Below, piece by piece: positions 12,401 to 27,400 of a stretch of DNA of 64,000 nucleotides; position 1 is the first letter of the stretch, and each line of letters begins with the position of its first letter. The translations under genes were made by a program, and so were the position numbers. The notes under the pieces were generated by a model. That model made no database searches. It saw only the letters and a program-made list of their open reading frames with translations, and had not been told where the DNA came from. Source of the DNA: Callaeas wilsoni (lineage: Eukaryota > Chordata > Aves > Passeriformes > Callaeidae); contig VWPU01005269.1 of the NCBI GenBank assembly GCA_013398955.1, positions 1 through 64,000 of the forward strand, read 5' to 3'.

Positions 12401-15400
12401 CAGCTTCGGGTCTCCACAGCTTCGGCTGGAAAGGTGGCATCAGCTAAAATTACAAAGAGTGTATACCTTGAGTAGGGCATTCACAGTGGGGACAAATTAA
12501 AGAAATATGTTCTTTATGGCTTCTCATGTGCTTAGCTCTTTCAGGCTGTTGCGTTCTGAAGGAAGAAGACATTGATTTAAAGCGTTTACTCCTCATTAAG
12601 TATTTCTGTACAGACTGTGATAATAAATGCAGAGTAACTCGGCCATTCCCATTTCTTCAGGTGCTCAAACAGTACTAATGTTGACACACCTTGGTACAGA
12701 CAAACTGTAACATATGAAGACAGGTTGAGTTTAAAAACCTCCTATTTAAAATAACAGACGTAAAGAATTAGTGACACTTTATTTTGTGTCTTCGTTTCTC
12801 AAACCCAAATCTGATTTTGGTATAACTGCTTTGTTGTTTGATCTAAGTATATTGAAATTAATGGCAGAGCTAAATCCGAATTGCTTGGAGATCAATAATT
12901 AAAGCAATTGGTTTAGCTCTTGATAGTGTTTTTCTTAGCTGTTTCGACATCAGACAGATTTGTGTGATGATCGGGTTGCAATTTGACAGAGCACTCTGGT
13001 GTTTTGGCTTTGTATGCTTGACTAGAAAGGAATGTTAAAACACTTTCAAGGAATACAGCTTTCCAGAGAAGTCAAAATAGTTTCAAATCACATTATTGTT
13101 GAAGCATTTGTCAATTGTTGCTATATAAAATGATGTATTTCCCAGAACAATTCTTACACACCTTTTCAAATGAGCAGGTAAGATTTTTTCCATATGGGAT
13201 CACTGTTAAATGCAGTGGCTTTTTGGCATTCCAACATGACATTATTCCTTTAACTATATTCTTAAAAGGTTTGTGAATCAATACTTTACAAATTATTCAC
13301 TTCTTCACCTTTTAGACAGTACAGTTGAGTTGCGTTGTTTGAAACTGAACTCTTGCATAGTAAGAGTAAGCAAAAGCTTTTAAAATGGAATTGAGTTTTT
13401 TGTCTGTGGACTCTTTTGTGAAAAAACAAGCAGTTTTTCATAATGTGACCTTTTGCACTTGGTCTGCACAAAATGCACATTCTGTGCACCGCAGTGAGGA
13501 TTCGTGAGGATATTTGCAAACATACCTTTCACATGTGTTGGCAACAATCATAAATCAGCTGTTGAAGAATTAATGTTTCTGAGACTGTAATGGCTGGTTG
13601 GAATCTGTGTGAGCAGGTTGGGGAGAGTAGTGGTAGCCAACAGTGGAGTGCTGCAGTAAACTAATGCTGTACCAACACTTTTAGGCACTGTGTCTGGGGA
13701 GAATTCTCCTTTACTCCAGAGCAACATGAGTTGAAAAGGAAACGGAATTTGCTTCTGTAGTTCTTGTCTAAAACTCTGTGCCGTGCCAGTCTTCAGTATG
13801 TGTAATATTTAGTGCCAAGTATTTTGTATTAGAGGTGCTCTGAAGCAACACCTGACAGTCATGCCATGTTTTTTCACAGTAAGTTGTAGCTCACCTTCAG
13901 TGCAGCAGATGCTGAACATTTAACAGGTCCCTTTCAGTGGGCACAGTGTGTCCCGTGTGCTCAGCTCAGCTGTGTGCAGAGCCTCAGCCTCGTGGCTTTG
14001 GGGTGCCCATTATGAGGGAATTGGGACAGGCTCTCAGGTTGCTCTGGTGTGCTGGACAGCTCTGTCACTGCCTGGCAGTTTTAAGGAGCCTGCAGAGCTG
14101 CAGCTCAGCAGGGAACAGATCTGCTACTACCTGGTGTTTGTACAGCCTGACCTCGTGTGCCAGTGCAGGGTGGCCACTTCTGCAGCAGCTGAAGTCTCAC
14201 ATGGTCATGGGGTCAATTTGAGCTGGTGGATTTGCTGATACCTCCTGATTCCTGCCCTATGGAGACTTCTCCTTAGGCACTGTGCTTATCCTTGTGGGGC
14301 TATGGTGTCTGTATAGAAATCACAAAACAACCACGTTTGTTGGTGAAACTTGAAAGCTCAGATTGCTGATGAGGTCAAAGGCTTTGCCAAGAAAGTTCAA
14401 GTAAAATTTTTTCTGGACTTGTGTGGCACAGGTCTCCTGAGATTCTCAGGTCTCCTGAGATTCGAAGCATCTAAACTTTAGTATATCTAATGCAGTGGTG
14501 CACATTTCTCCTCAGGTACAAAGTAGTGTGTCTTCAATAACATTTAATCCACATCTCTGTTACCGTTTACAGTTCTGTGCTACTCGTCTTGATTTGTAAT
14601 CCCTGTTTCTCATGAGTTGGTGTATAGATGGTTCTTCATGAGCTGCTACACATCTGGTTTGGTACAGATGCTGCTCTTTAATGTGTGTAAATAATTCTAA
14701 ATCTGCTAGAAATTGTCTAGTGTTAGGGAAGATTTCCTTAATGACCCAGATTTTCTTGGAGCTGCAGTGGTCTAGTAGACTTCAGTTGGTTCTTTCTGCT
14801 TTTCTTGGACTTTTGTTCCTGTAGAGTGGGAGTTTTTCCAGGTGGATCAGTTACTGGAAGAGGAAGAATGGCGAATTGTTGGACAGCGCTGATGTTGGTA
14901 CCAGGTTATCTTTTCCTTTTCTGCAGTAAGGGACCCTGTCACATGTACCACTTATTCTGAAAGCTCTTCCTGTAGTTTGTATAGGCAGCTGTCTTTTTCT
15001 CCAGCTTTCTCTCAGGTATTTCAGCATTTTTGTATTAGAAAAATCTTAGAAAACTGTCCTTTTAGAAGAGTTCTGTAATTCTGGGGTCCCTGTGTAACCT
15101 GATCCAATCACTTACAGAGCATCGACTCAGCTCCTTTGCTTTAGATGGTTTTTGTGGTGTGTGTGATAACTTGCATAACCTTACTTACACATTTACTTTC
15201 TGTTCTGTTGCAACAGAATCTCTTCTGACAATACCAAAAGGATTCTCTCAGAAACCTTTCTCCTGCTAGTATGGCACAGCCCACTTAGGATTACTGTCAG
15301 ATTTTTCTGCCATGTCAAATGTTTGCAGCATCTTGCCACAAATGAGTGTGTGCTCAAGAGCTTAAGGCCCAAAGGGCTTTGACATGAAGATAACCTCGTA

Positions 15401-18400
15401 GTGAACTTCCCTGGCAAATCTAGTTAGGATTTGAAGATTTCTCAGATGTCAGTGGACTGTATGATCAATAACCTTCTTTTCTAGAGATGTTTGTAGGGAC
15501 TTTGGTTTTCCACACCAGAAGCATCAGTCCTCTGGTTATTCTTTCAGACTTGGACATTCTTTCTGAACACCAGTGTGTATGTCTATTGATTCTTTGCTGC
15601 CTCACAGTTCTCCCTGACCCCAATTGTTTTTTCTTGGGAAATTTTTCAGTTACCTTTTTACTTTAAGAAGAGAATTTCCTCAGGAGACTAGAAAAGGATA
15701 TTCTCCGTGCGCTTCCAAGATCATACATCCATTAATTCTTCTGTCATGTTTCAGAAAAAAACAACTTATTAAAAGTCTAGATTCTTAGTAATGGTTCTGA
15801 CTTGATCTGGATTGACCATGAACTACATTGTGGGTAACAAGCAAAATCTGTACGCTTGAACCTTCTCTTCTTCTGTTCAGTGTCTGTGTCAGAAAGAGCG
15901 ATGATATCACTTGGGATCAGAGAGGATCCTGTGTAGGGTTTGTATTTCACAGGCAAGAGTTTTGTCCGGTGGCGAGCATGGGCACACCTTGCTTTGTCCT
16001 TGTGTCCTCTCGTGTGGTGCTCGCTGAGGAGAGGGGGTCCTTCAGCGTGTCCCCGTGGTGCGGATGGAGTCCCCGGACGCGCGGCGTTATCCCGAGAGGT
16101 GACACCGGGCCATGCTGCTGCTGGAGCGGCTTCCTGCTGGGTGTGGCTGTCAGAGGGGCACTGCTGGACTCTGCACTTCCTCACAGCACTGATCTGAAGG
16201 TGCCTGCTGTGTCTGCAGATGGTTTTATCTCACTCACTGGGAAGTCCAGCTCCTATAAATGTTATTAGTCAAGATTTACCAGTAAAAGCTGATGACGAAA
16301 CAGGAAACGGTTTTGGTTTGGTTTCTTTTTTGGATGTAGGAGTTCTCTAGCAAGAAAGTTGTATGTCTTTGGAATTACACAGATAATCAGAGCGGTCTGC
16401 AAAGGCTGCAAAATATTTTATTAGTCTTCCTTATCATTCTGTTAATTTTTTTTCTTTAGTCTTTGCTAAGCCAAGCCATGTTTCAAAGAAAGAGGGAGGC
16501 ATTAGAACAAAGTCTAGTTTGTATTTTTCTGATATGTCCTATGGCCAGAGCTCTTCACTTTTTATTCCAGTGCATGATTTTACACGTTTTATTAATTGAA
16601 AAAACACTAACAAAGGAAAAAACCCCAAAGCACAACACTTTATAAGTGGAAATATCATTAGCAAATGGAATTACAAATAAGCAAGAGGCAAAGACGACCC
16701 TGTAGAATCATGCAGCTACATCACATAATGATGGCATTTTCCATCCCAAACAGTCTTGTAAATAGGAGCGATCTGGGAAGGTCTTCACAGCAAAAACACG
16801 TGAGGTGACCATTGTACTGGTGAGGAACACAAGTCTTTTTGGCATCAGGAACGGCCAGCTAACTTTTGTTAATCCTTCATTTGGAGCCATGATGAATTGT
16901 TTAATTCAAACTTAAAATATGAACCTCTTTCAGGATTCTCTTAAGCCTCTAACTTCTAACAAAATGGTAATTAATTTTAATTTTAATTAGTTTTTTAATG
17001 AGAGACTTGGAAAGAATTCTTGAATGTTTGCATTTTTAATAGTGAATATGATTTTGGAGTACACGTGATCAGACTTTCTAGGAAAAAGAAGGCAGAGAGA
17101 TATTTAAAATGGCCAAGTTTTATTGTCACCTTTTTCTAAATGAACATTTCCAGTGATGTTTATTAGCTGTTTGATCTCAAATAGTAATTAATCCAGGAAC
17201 AAAAACCTGGTTGATAAAACAGAAAGATGTTTTCCATCTTTAAATATGTTGCTGAATTTAATTGAAACAGGTAAGTTATACAATTCTAGCTGTCTTCTAG
17301 TGCCTGGTAGTCAGTTCTGACCTGGTTCATTCAGCATTTGCAGCCTTATGTATTGGAGTTTGAGGTTATGGTACTTACCCGTATTTCAATATTTAAAATG
17401 TAAGTTTTAGAAAGAAATTTCTTTTTCTACTCACGTGGCTGTCAGCCCTTCCTCTTCTCCGTTGTCACAAATTATTAACAGATTTATGTATGGATGGAGA
17501 GGGGAGGTGTTACAGTCCCACAGTGACTTTGTTTAGAAGCAGGAGGTAAATGGGACTTGGTTTTTAATTCTTAATCAAGTTATCTCCAGTGACCCTTCTG
17601 AACTTCACTGAAGATCCACTTAATGCCAGCTTGGGTATAGTTTTGAGTTAGTGAGTTCCTTTTTTTAGCTCTTTTTGGGTTGGAAAAGAGTCTGTAGTTG
17701 GACTGGGGGGAGAGAAGCTCAGAGAGCAGCTCCATCTCCCTTTTTAAAGAATTCCCATCAAGGCTGGAGGGATGTTTTGTGTTCAGTTTTGTGTAGGACT
17801 GGAAAATTTCTGCATAGAAATTTCAAGTTCATCACATTCTGAATTTTTACACCTTTTCCAAAATCACCCAGATACCAACAAGCTAACATTCCAAGCAGGT
17901 AAAATGTGTCATGTCGTCATACTGTGATTAAAGTTCATGCAAGACTAGTCAGATGGTAGTAATTGTCTTTATGTTAGTATCTAGCCCATGTGCACAGGAA
18001 TTTATCAGTGATAGAGCCTGACTTAATGACATGTTAGAAACTATATAAACTGAAAATAACTGTGTATCAGATTTGAGTGGGAATGAAAGAACTATTAAAT
18101 AGGGAGAGATATAAATGTGACTTTGTATGAGTTACTTTTTTATTATGACTTCAATACTTGAAGGAAGTGCTTCAGACTTCCCGTAGTTAGAAATCTAACA
18201 GGGTAATGCTTAGAGTCAGGGTTTGAATTACAAATGATTGTTTTGTCTGTCTGCTGCCAAAAGTTGAACTTTCTTGATATGTGTTCTAAAGCTCACATTA
18301 ATATGCTTTTCAACTATCTGTTTGAGCAGTTGTGCTATGTTAATGTGTAGGCATGTTCTAATTTTGCATGTAGCTCAGGGAGAATATTTCATTGTTTAGG

Positions 18401-21400
18401 TGTTGTGCTTGCGCTTCAGGGGTATTGAACCTTCACTTGGTGGTTTTTTCCCCTCTTTTCTCTCTCCTCATTCATATTTTGGGGAGCAAAGCAGTAAGTT
18501 ACCAGCACTGCTGTGCAAGGGGTGTGTTGGTGTGTGGTGCAGACACATGGCTGAGCCCGATGGGTGTATTGAGCTGGAGACAGGAACAGGTATCACAGAG
18601 CTCTGGGCCACTGCCTGCTGCCATAAAAGTCTCATCTGCAGGGGAGCTGCTTTGGCTTGGTGCTTTCAAATAACTTCAGCCACTTGTGCACAGAGAAAGA
18701 AGTTTAAACACCCCCCCCACCATCCCAAACTAGGCTTGGTATTTCTAATGTTGCTTCTGTAAGGAAACAATATATAACTCTTTAAAGAATTTGGATGGCA
18801 TGTTAACTTTAGGATCTCCTAGGGAACCCCCAAACTGCTGAATTTTAGGGGAAAGGGTTTGTTATGGGCTATCAGTATTATTCTGTGGCGTTTAAGGACT
18901 TCTGGAATCTTGGGCATGGGTAGTTGCATGGGGCCTTTTCAGTTGCTAGAAGCTAAATAGTACTCAACAAGCCTTAATATTTGATGTTGACTTGAAAATA
19001 GCTCCTCTAATCAGATTTCCACTGTACTGATGATTTCAGTTATAATAATATTGAAGATTTCCACTGATTCAGCGGCTTCAGCTGATCGTTATGAGGGATG
19101 ACAAAAATGGGCAATGCGAGTTCATCTCCCCCAACCAGAAGTTTGCACATTGAAGAGGATGCCAGGTTCTGTTTGTGCAGGAATGAGGTTGATGTAGTAG
19201 CAGGTCATTCTCTAGTCTTTAAAATATTCACTTTGTCTGTCTTTTGTCAGTAGCCCCCTCCCCATAGTGTGAGGCTGATGGTGAGAAAGTAGTGATGGTT
19301 CTAATGAGCAGCCCACAGGATCAAGCTCTGTGTTCACTGTTAAGGTCTTTAAGGTCTCCTAAGATGTGGTGGAGGTGGTGGTGGAGTGTGCCTTTGCTGT
19401 TTTAAAGGAAATACTTCTCCCTACATAAGTTGCAGGAGAAGAGACCTTACTTTTTGGAATGGCTTGGAAAATAGTTTTTTGGACCTGACAGCTAAACAAA
19501 GAGTATTAAGATAATAAATAAGTTTCTCCCCCTCCTCCTTTCCTGCAGGAAAACACTTTGAGGATATTTGGTTTTAGATATAACACTTGTCCATAGCACT
19601 TTGTGGGTCCCACCTTGACACTTTTAAATAAGTTGTGATGGAAAGTCACCTTTTGGATGTAAACTAGCTTAACATCTCTGTGTGACTCTGTTTCATTAAA
19701 AGAGAGTTAATGTAGAGAATTTAAGAAAAAAATTAGGGGTAAATCAACTAAGGCTTTTCTTTTGAACTCATTTTTGTAGAAATCAGTATATGAATTTTTG
19801 CAGTTTACTTGTAAAACTGTCCAAGAAAACTGTTTAAGGTGTTGTCTGTAAACATTTCAGCACTTCACCAGAATAGAAAAGCAAATAAAAGCTTGATTCT
19901 TTTGAAGTAGTCATGCTCTGAGATGCAATAGACCACATCTCCAGATACTGTTGGGGAGTGTGTATGGGCTTTTGATTCACTGAACAACACTTAAGAAAAA
20001 CTTTCCGATTTCACTAGTGCCTCTTGATTTTCATGGTGAAGGTTCTTCCTGTAGTTGCTCAGAAAAGCCAGCTAATTTTGAGTGCCCAGTTTGTTTCCTT
20101 AGGTGGCTTTTTCAGAACTGATGAGGTCCCGAGGTTCTCAGGGGCTGACTGCGGCGTGCTGAATGAAGGAGCTCTTGGCAAACAGTTCATGTTGTCCAGA
20201 TCCTGTTTGTGCCTTCAAGGCAGAGAGAGTCTCATCTGAAAATCTGCCTGTTAAAGTCTGGTTCCCTACAGCTACCCAGTGGGGTTAAGTGTATTGATCT
20301 GAGTGACTGAGCAGGGAATGACTTCCTCATTTCCCTCTCTGTTTTATTCTTCATTTGGGGTGTAACATGGCACAGTGCAGTCTGTTGCTGATGCACATGA
20401 GAGAGATTATGATTTTATAGCCACTTTCATTACTAAATTGGTTATGGGAAATTAATTTAGAACTTAGACAATTGTGTTGCTGTTGATAGTGAAGCCTAGG
20501 TTTGATTATTTTTCTTCCCCTCTTAAAGACAAACTAACAGGAATCTTGCCTAATGGTAGGATTTTCTTCTATTTGTAGTGTCTCATAAAACAAATTTCTT
20601 AGTAAAAAGCAGGTAGGATTTTTACAGGATTGCTCATTTTAACTTCTGGTCGCATGGAATATTTGTGGTTGGAGCTGTGTTCTGATGCACACTATACTGA
20701 GCATAGATAGAGCATTTCTGAAATAAAGCTATTCTAGAAAAAAATGCCATGATGCAGCTGGGTATTTTGCTTTTATTCTTAACCTCTTTTGTTAGCTGCT
20801 TAGTCCTTCAGCAGTACATTAATTCCATATGTACCCAACTTGGATTAAAAAAAACCAACCAGAAAAATATGTTCTTTGATATTTGCAAAGGATGTGTGTT
20901 CCCTGACCGCTGTCTGTTTTGCAGGCATGGTCCTCGTGCGCAGTGAGAACGGGCAGCTGCTGATGATCCCCCAGCAAGCCTTGGCGCAGATGCAGGCACA
21001 GGCACACGCCCAGTCTCAGCCTCAGAACACTCTGACTCCTCGTCCTGCTACACCCACCAGTGCACCCCCAGTGCAGATATCCACGGTGCAGGTCAGTCCA
21101 GGAAGCTGCTAAAAACTGCTTTGTTCCCAGTGAAGAACACACGGGAAAGTAAGGTGTGATATTAGTGATTTGAAGAAATCATGGAGCTAACTGGGATACA
21201 CAGACTTTTTATAGGTTTGTAGAATCACAGAACCATTTGTGTTGGAAAGGTGTTGGAAGGGACCTTAAAGCTCATCCAGCTCCTGCCATGGACAGGGACA
21301 CCTTCCACTAGACCAGGTTGCTGCAAACCCCGTCCAGCCTGGCCTGGAACACTTCCAGGAATGGGGAGTCCACATCTCTGGGCAACCTGTGCTGGGGCCT

Positions 21401-24400
21401 CATCACCCTCAGAGCCAAGAATTTCTTCCAAATATCATCTAAATCTACTTTCCACATGGCATAGACATTGCATTTTGTTCCTAATTCTGTTACAACTTGG
21501 CTGTTACTCATCAAAAATATTTTTACATGTCCGAATCTCATTAAGTTTAAAACTTTGATATAAAGAAGACCATATATGGTTAATGTGTACAACTCTTCTC
21601 CCCAGAATAAATAGATGCCTAAAATAAAAAAAGGGATATGGATACATGTACACTGAGATTTTGACAGTTGCAGTAAGTTCAAGACAGAAAATCCTTCTCA
21701 GAGTTTTCTAGTGGCTCAGATGCATTCTTTGATATTTGTAATAATGCAGACTCAGAACACTAGATAAAGTAGATGGTATTTAACTATGGGCACCGATGTG
21801 TTTGTGTTTTTTTTTTCTCTTCCCCAGGCTCCAGGAACACCAATTATTGCACGACAGGTGACACCAACTACTATTATCAAGCAAGTGTCTCAGGCTCAAA
21901 CAACAGTGCAACCCACGACAACGCTACAGCGTCCCCCGGTTGTGCAAGTGAGTGTGTAGGGAAGCAACGTGTGCCTGAGACTGCCAGGCACACAGGAAAT
22001 GCAATTGCTCAGTGCAGCAGTGAAATGCCTTCTGGATTAGCCTTTCTAAAATATCTGCATGTCTCAGTGTATGTTTTGGATGTACAGGTGTAATTTTTTA
22101 TAAGTTTATTTGTTATTATTTCATATTATACCTTCACATATCTCTATTTAAATGAATCCCGTTAGTAGTTTGTAGAATCACAGGGCTGACTAAATAAAAT
22201 ACCTTTATGCCTTCTGCATAAAGAAAGTGACAAGAATTCCCTTTGGGTTTGGGGCTGTGGTGTTATTCCTGTGATGGATCTGCAGTCCTCTGAATTCTGC
22301 AGCCAAATTTACAGTTGCAAAGATGACTGCACTGGCAGCCTTCTCCCTTTCACATGAGTCTTTCCTTTGGTCTGTGTCCTTCTGGAGACTGATAACTCAA
22401 GGATAGACTGATGTTAGTCTGGGCTGGCCTCTGTTCATTTTGGGCTTGCTTGGAAATTTTTTTTGAGATGTTGAGAGTTTAAGAACCAGTGCAAGAGTGT
22501 GAAATTCTCCACATGGGTCCCAGGCAGCAGTGATACAATATGATTGCTGTCGCCTAATCTGTCTCATTGTGCTTTCTTCATCCTTTGAGTAGACAGGATT
22601 AGAGAGTTTTAATTTAAAACATGCAGATTTTGCTATGCATCCAGTTAACCTTTTTCCCCTCAGAGAGCCTTTCCCTATGCCAGCGATCTTTCTAGATCTA
22701 AGAGTTAATTTACCTAACTGAGTCTCCTTAATTTGCACTGCTGTTACACAGGACAAAAAAACCCATCATTCCATCTGCATATTTTGTGCTGTAATGAGCA
22801 CACCGTGGACTTCATTTATCCTGATTTCAAAAAAAAAATGAGACAAATGAAATCCTTGTCTCCCTTAATTTCTCCCAAAATACCAATAAAGTTAGCTTTG
22901 GCAGCAGGGGAGCCTCTCTTCTTATGCATCTTTATATAAAGAGCAAGTTTACAAATGACTTGTGAACATTGTGAGTGTCAGTTGCAGCTTGGTAGGAATT
23001 TGTCTCTCAGACTGGGTTGTTGTTAATAATTAGACTGTTGGAAGCCCATGAATGGGCTGTGTATGTGAGAAGATCTTGCTTGCAATGGTGATTCTTTAGA
23101 GTTGATATTCCTACTTCAAATTACCAATTTGTCTGCAAAACTAGAAAAATGTTTTGGCCCATTGTTCATCACAAAGACTTCAGTAAGACCTGAGCTTTTG
23201 TGTCAGTTTTGCCTTTTCGGAAATTCCTCCCTTTAGAAGTGGCATTTAATGAAACTGGCAAAAAGAGAAATTGAATTCACAGGAATTCAGCACTTGTTTT
23301 AGCTGAGTTTTGAAACCGCAGTGGTTGAGGTTATGCTTACGGTATTTTATTCAGTGACCAAAAATCGCGCAATTTTTAATCAACTTTTGGAATTGCCGTT
23401 CCGAATGTTTTTAGTGCCATCTGGTGGCCGCTTCCTTCCACTGCACCAGATCGCACATGAGCGACTTATTTATAGCAGCTGTGAAAGGTGTTCTACTGCC
23501 CTGTGGCTCGTTTTCTGTTTGATGGCTCAGGAAAACAGGCCGTTAGTTCCAAGGAGAATAATCTTGTGTTTATATTCTCTGCAGCCTCAGATTGTTCTGG
23601 GGGGTACTGCACAAACAACCACGTTGGGGACAGCAACAGCTGTGCAAACTGGAACTCCTCAGAGAACAGTGCAAGGGACAACGGCCACCTCCACTGCTGC
23701 CACAGTAAGATACTGATAAATGTAACATCTCTTTTTGTGCACCCACATATGCACGTGTGCATGGATGTGCATATATACACATACCTGTAAACACAGATGG
23801 GAGTGGAGATTAGTAAAGATGCGGGAATTCTGTGAGCTGTTGACCTTGAAAACGTAAACTTTGACAGAACCATATAATTTACAAGGGGTGGGTACAGGTC
23901 ACTTGAATTTTGAGAAGTGTCAAAGTGCTTTTATTTCTGTAACAGTATTAAAGCACTCATTTAAAAAAATATATTAGATGTATTTTATAGAAGAGTGAAT
24001 TGTTTAGCACTGTAGAGGAGAATCAGTATAAGAAGGGATAAGCAGTTGGCACTGATTCATTCAAGCTGCATGTTTCCAGGATTGCAAAACAGGGAGAATC
24101 CATGTACTATGCACTGTGAAACAAGAGCTTTACTATTTTTTGTCCTGCTAAAACACGTATTTTCCCATACACAATGTGCCATTCTTAAAATGCTTGGTGT
24201 TTCCTAATTTCACGAAGAATCATAATTTCTTAAATTTTGATAACAAAATGTACAATACATATGTAGATGTGAAGCAAAATAATAATTTCAGTCTGTATAT
24301 GTTTTAAGTGCTGAGGGACATGTATCTGTAAATATTACTCTGCAGTGATGAACTAAAGGACTTTATTTCATGGAGTGTGTGGTCAGATCATGTATCAAGA

Positions 24401-27400
24401 AGAGTTTGTCTTCCTTTCTCTGACTGTTTTCCTTTTACTCTTCCTTCTAAGGAAACTATGGAAAATGTGAAGAAATGCAAAAACTTTCTGTCCACATTAA
24501 TAAAACTGGCATCATCTGGAAAACAGTCCTCAGAGACTGCAGCTAATGTGAAAGAATTAGTACAGAACCTGCTGGTAAGAAAAGTTCATCAAAAGTTGTA
24601 AAATACAACATCTGGGCAAATTCAGACTCAGAACTGGGGATTTTTTGTGTTTTTTTCTTTTGTTCAGAGGATGGAGTTTGTAAAATCTGAGCTAAATCAA
24701 ATTAACTTTGCCTCTTCTGAATTAAAATAGATGCATAAATTTTCAGTTAAGTTTATAACTGAGACATTACTGCTTATATTCATGCATGAGAACATGAGTT
24801 CAGTTGAAGTGTGAGTAATGCAAGCAGTGGCTCTTTAAATTCTACATTTTGATAAAACAGTGAATAAAAAGATGTATTATGTACTTGAGGGAAGACACTA
24901 CAGCTGGTGGAATAGCTGGCTGTAGGAAATCACAAGTTTTTACAAAAAAAAGGTAGTTAATGTTGCCTGATACTAATATAAAAGCTTGACATATTTAATA
25001 TTTATGGAATGAGTACTAGTATTGCTTAGCCTACTTGTTAGCAACCTTTAAGTTACGGTAAAGCTGTGTATTCCATCATACAGTAACCAGAGGTCTGTAG
25101 GTCTTACTACTTGAAATTTGTAGTAAAGTTGGTTACTACCATAAAGCTGTTGGTAGTTAAAAATAGTGAGGGATGATAAAACCACTTATTTTCAATACGT
25201 TCCCGAGTCTCACTTGTTTTTTTGGTGTTGGGTATCTGTAAAAGTTAATTTCTACGAGTTTGTTCATTTGGATTTTCTGTTTTGAAGGATGGAAAAATTG
25301 AACCAGAAGACTTTACCAGTAGGCTGTACAGAGAACTTAATTCTTCACCTCAACCTTACCTTGTGCCTTTCCTGAAGGTAACTTATCTTCACTACTCTGT
25401 ATCTCTGTGTTTATATATCAGCAACAATGAACACAAGCACATCCTTTGCCATTATAAGTGGAATTCCAAAATGATGTTAAAGGAAGTTTTAAATGGTGCC
25501 TGGTTAGGCTTTTTCTCCCTTAAAAAAGACTTTTTGTGTCTTAGTTCTTGGAGTTTGTTACTGTGATTCGTTGGCGCAGTCAGTAATGTGACTTCTACCA
25601 TGGTGATACATCGTAGCTCTTTTGAGAAATCTGAAAAGTTTTCTTTCTGTGACTTAAACCGCAAACCTATGAATTGATTTATTGCTCTCTTTCTAGTATT
25701 AGAAAGAAAACAAGGAATTCAGTGATATAGAAAACTGTACCTTCTGGGCAAGTTTTGCTTGTACTGTAAACTGGTTTGGATAAGCAGGAAATTTGTCACC
25801 TCCCAGTAATAAATCACATTTGTCATAAATTTTATACTAGTTGGACAAATCTCAAAATAGCATTTATTGTAAAACATTTACCATCAGTGAAATCAGTGAA
25901 AACACAACAGCATTTAATGGTAAGAATGTAACTGCTTGACTAATGTATGATTAAGGGGTATAGTTGTAGGTGTGTGTTGACATTTCTGGGTTCTTAAATG
26001 CTTGTTCAACCTTGAGCTGTTCCTGAGGACAAAAATTGTTGCCATAAGAAAACAACTAATTTAAGAAGCCACCAAAACGCTGTGGTCTCTGTTGAGCTGT
26101 TCTGAAGTTTTCCCTGGTGTTTCAGTGTGACTTTTAAGCCATAGGACAACGGGCAAGGAAGGCAGCATGGGCTTGGGTTGTTAAATACATACCAGGCGTT
26201 CCAGGTAGGCTGCATAGCCTGGATGCCCATGATACCCAAAAGGTGTTGTCCCTCTGTCCTGCTTATTAAATAGGAGCAGGTTGGTATTTCTGTGTGCTCA
26301 GCTGTCACCTTTCCTCAGGTGCACACACACCGCTCCAATGGACTGAAACGAAACGTGTCGCTTTCTTTACAATTAATATTGTGTGAGCCAGGATGAAACA
26401 ATTCAACAAAACTTGTTCCTTTCCCCTTTTCAGAGGAGTTTACCTGCCTTGAGACAGTTAACACCAGACTCTGCAGCTTTCATTCAGCAGAGCCAGCAGC
26501 AGCAGCCGACGACGCAGGCGACGATAGCCACGATCCCATCGGCGGCGGCCGTGCTGCTGAGCTCCTCGGTGCAGCGCACGGCAGGCAAGGCCACTGCCAC
26601 TGTCACCAGTACCCTCCAGCAACCCGTCATCAGCCTCACTCAGCCCACACAAGTTGGTGTCAGTAAACAAGGGCAGACCACTCCACTGGTACGTGAGCTG
26701 AAGTGCAGTGTTTGTTATTGCACAGGCGGGTGTTTTTTTAATAGTACTTCTCAAATTGGTAATTTCGCTCAATCAAAGATCTGAGAAAAAAAGTATAACT
26801 TAAATTGCATCTTGATTAAAGTGCTATTAGGTTTTGTTCTCAGATTATTTACAGTTCTTTTTTTTCCTTATTATTTGCAGGTTATCCAGCAGTCTCAAAA
26901 AGCAGGGGCATTGATAAGGCCTCCACAAGTAACGTTGACACAGACACCCATGGTGGCATTGCGGCAACCCCACAGTCGTATTATGCTCACTACTCCTCAA
27001 ATCCAACTGAATCAACTTCAGACAGGTAAGAGGTCAAGATACTTGTGATAAGCCGTATTTGATAGCATTATCTGAAGTGTGGTTTAGGGATTGCTTGCCC
27101 AGAGAAGTCATCGATTGCCCGTTCCTGGAAGTGTCCAAGGCCAGGCTGGGTGGGGCTTGAGCAACCTGGTCCAGTGAAAGGTATCAGAGGGGTTGGAACG
27201 AGATGATCTTTAAGGTCCATTCCAACCCAAAACCATTCCGTGGTTCTGTGAAGGTCAGTTTGTAAGTGCCCCGTTTGTACTACTGCTAAAATCTTCCAAT
27301 GCGTGGTGCCATAGTGGCTGGGGGTACAGATCTGTCAGGGCAGCATGGGCAGTCAGAGAAGTGGTTTGGCTCCTGGGATTGTGTGGGAGGGTCCAGTTCA

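Larger units (their letters stand above)
3528..20924 (+). other. TAF4 intron 2 (17.4 kb)
   Basis: GT-AG intron with a consensus GTAAGT donor, mostly AT-rich unique sequence. Items seen: a MIR-type SINE fossil (about 8365-8565), an 18-base T run (10211-10228), a palindrome between direct repeats (11136-11286), an 18-bp tandem duplication (14429-14464), GC-richer patches near 13930-14230 and 15950-16220, and a C run near 18711-18720. Open frames inside are short and match no protein I recognise. No RNA gene was recognised. Confidence 0.85.

Noticed and set aside
20876..21112. A single longer open frame through exon 3, suggesting a larger exon
   Set aside because: The frame continues upstream by chance. 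The TGTTTTGCAG acceptor with codon completion from exon 2, and the family protein, define the boundary at 20925.
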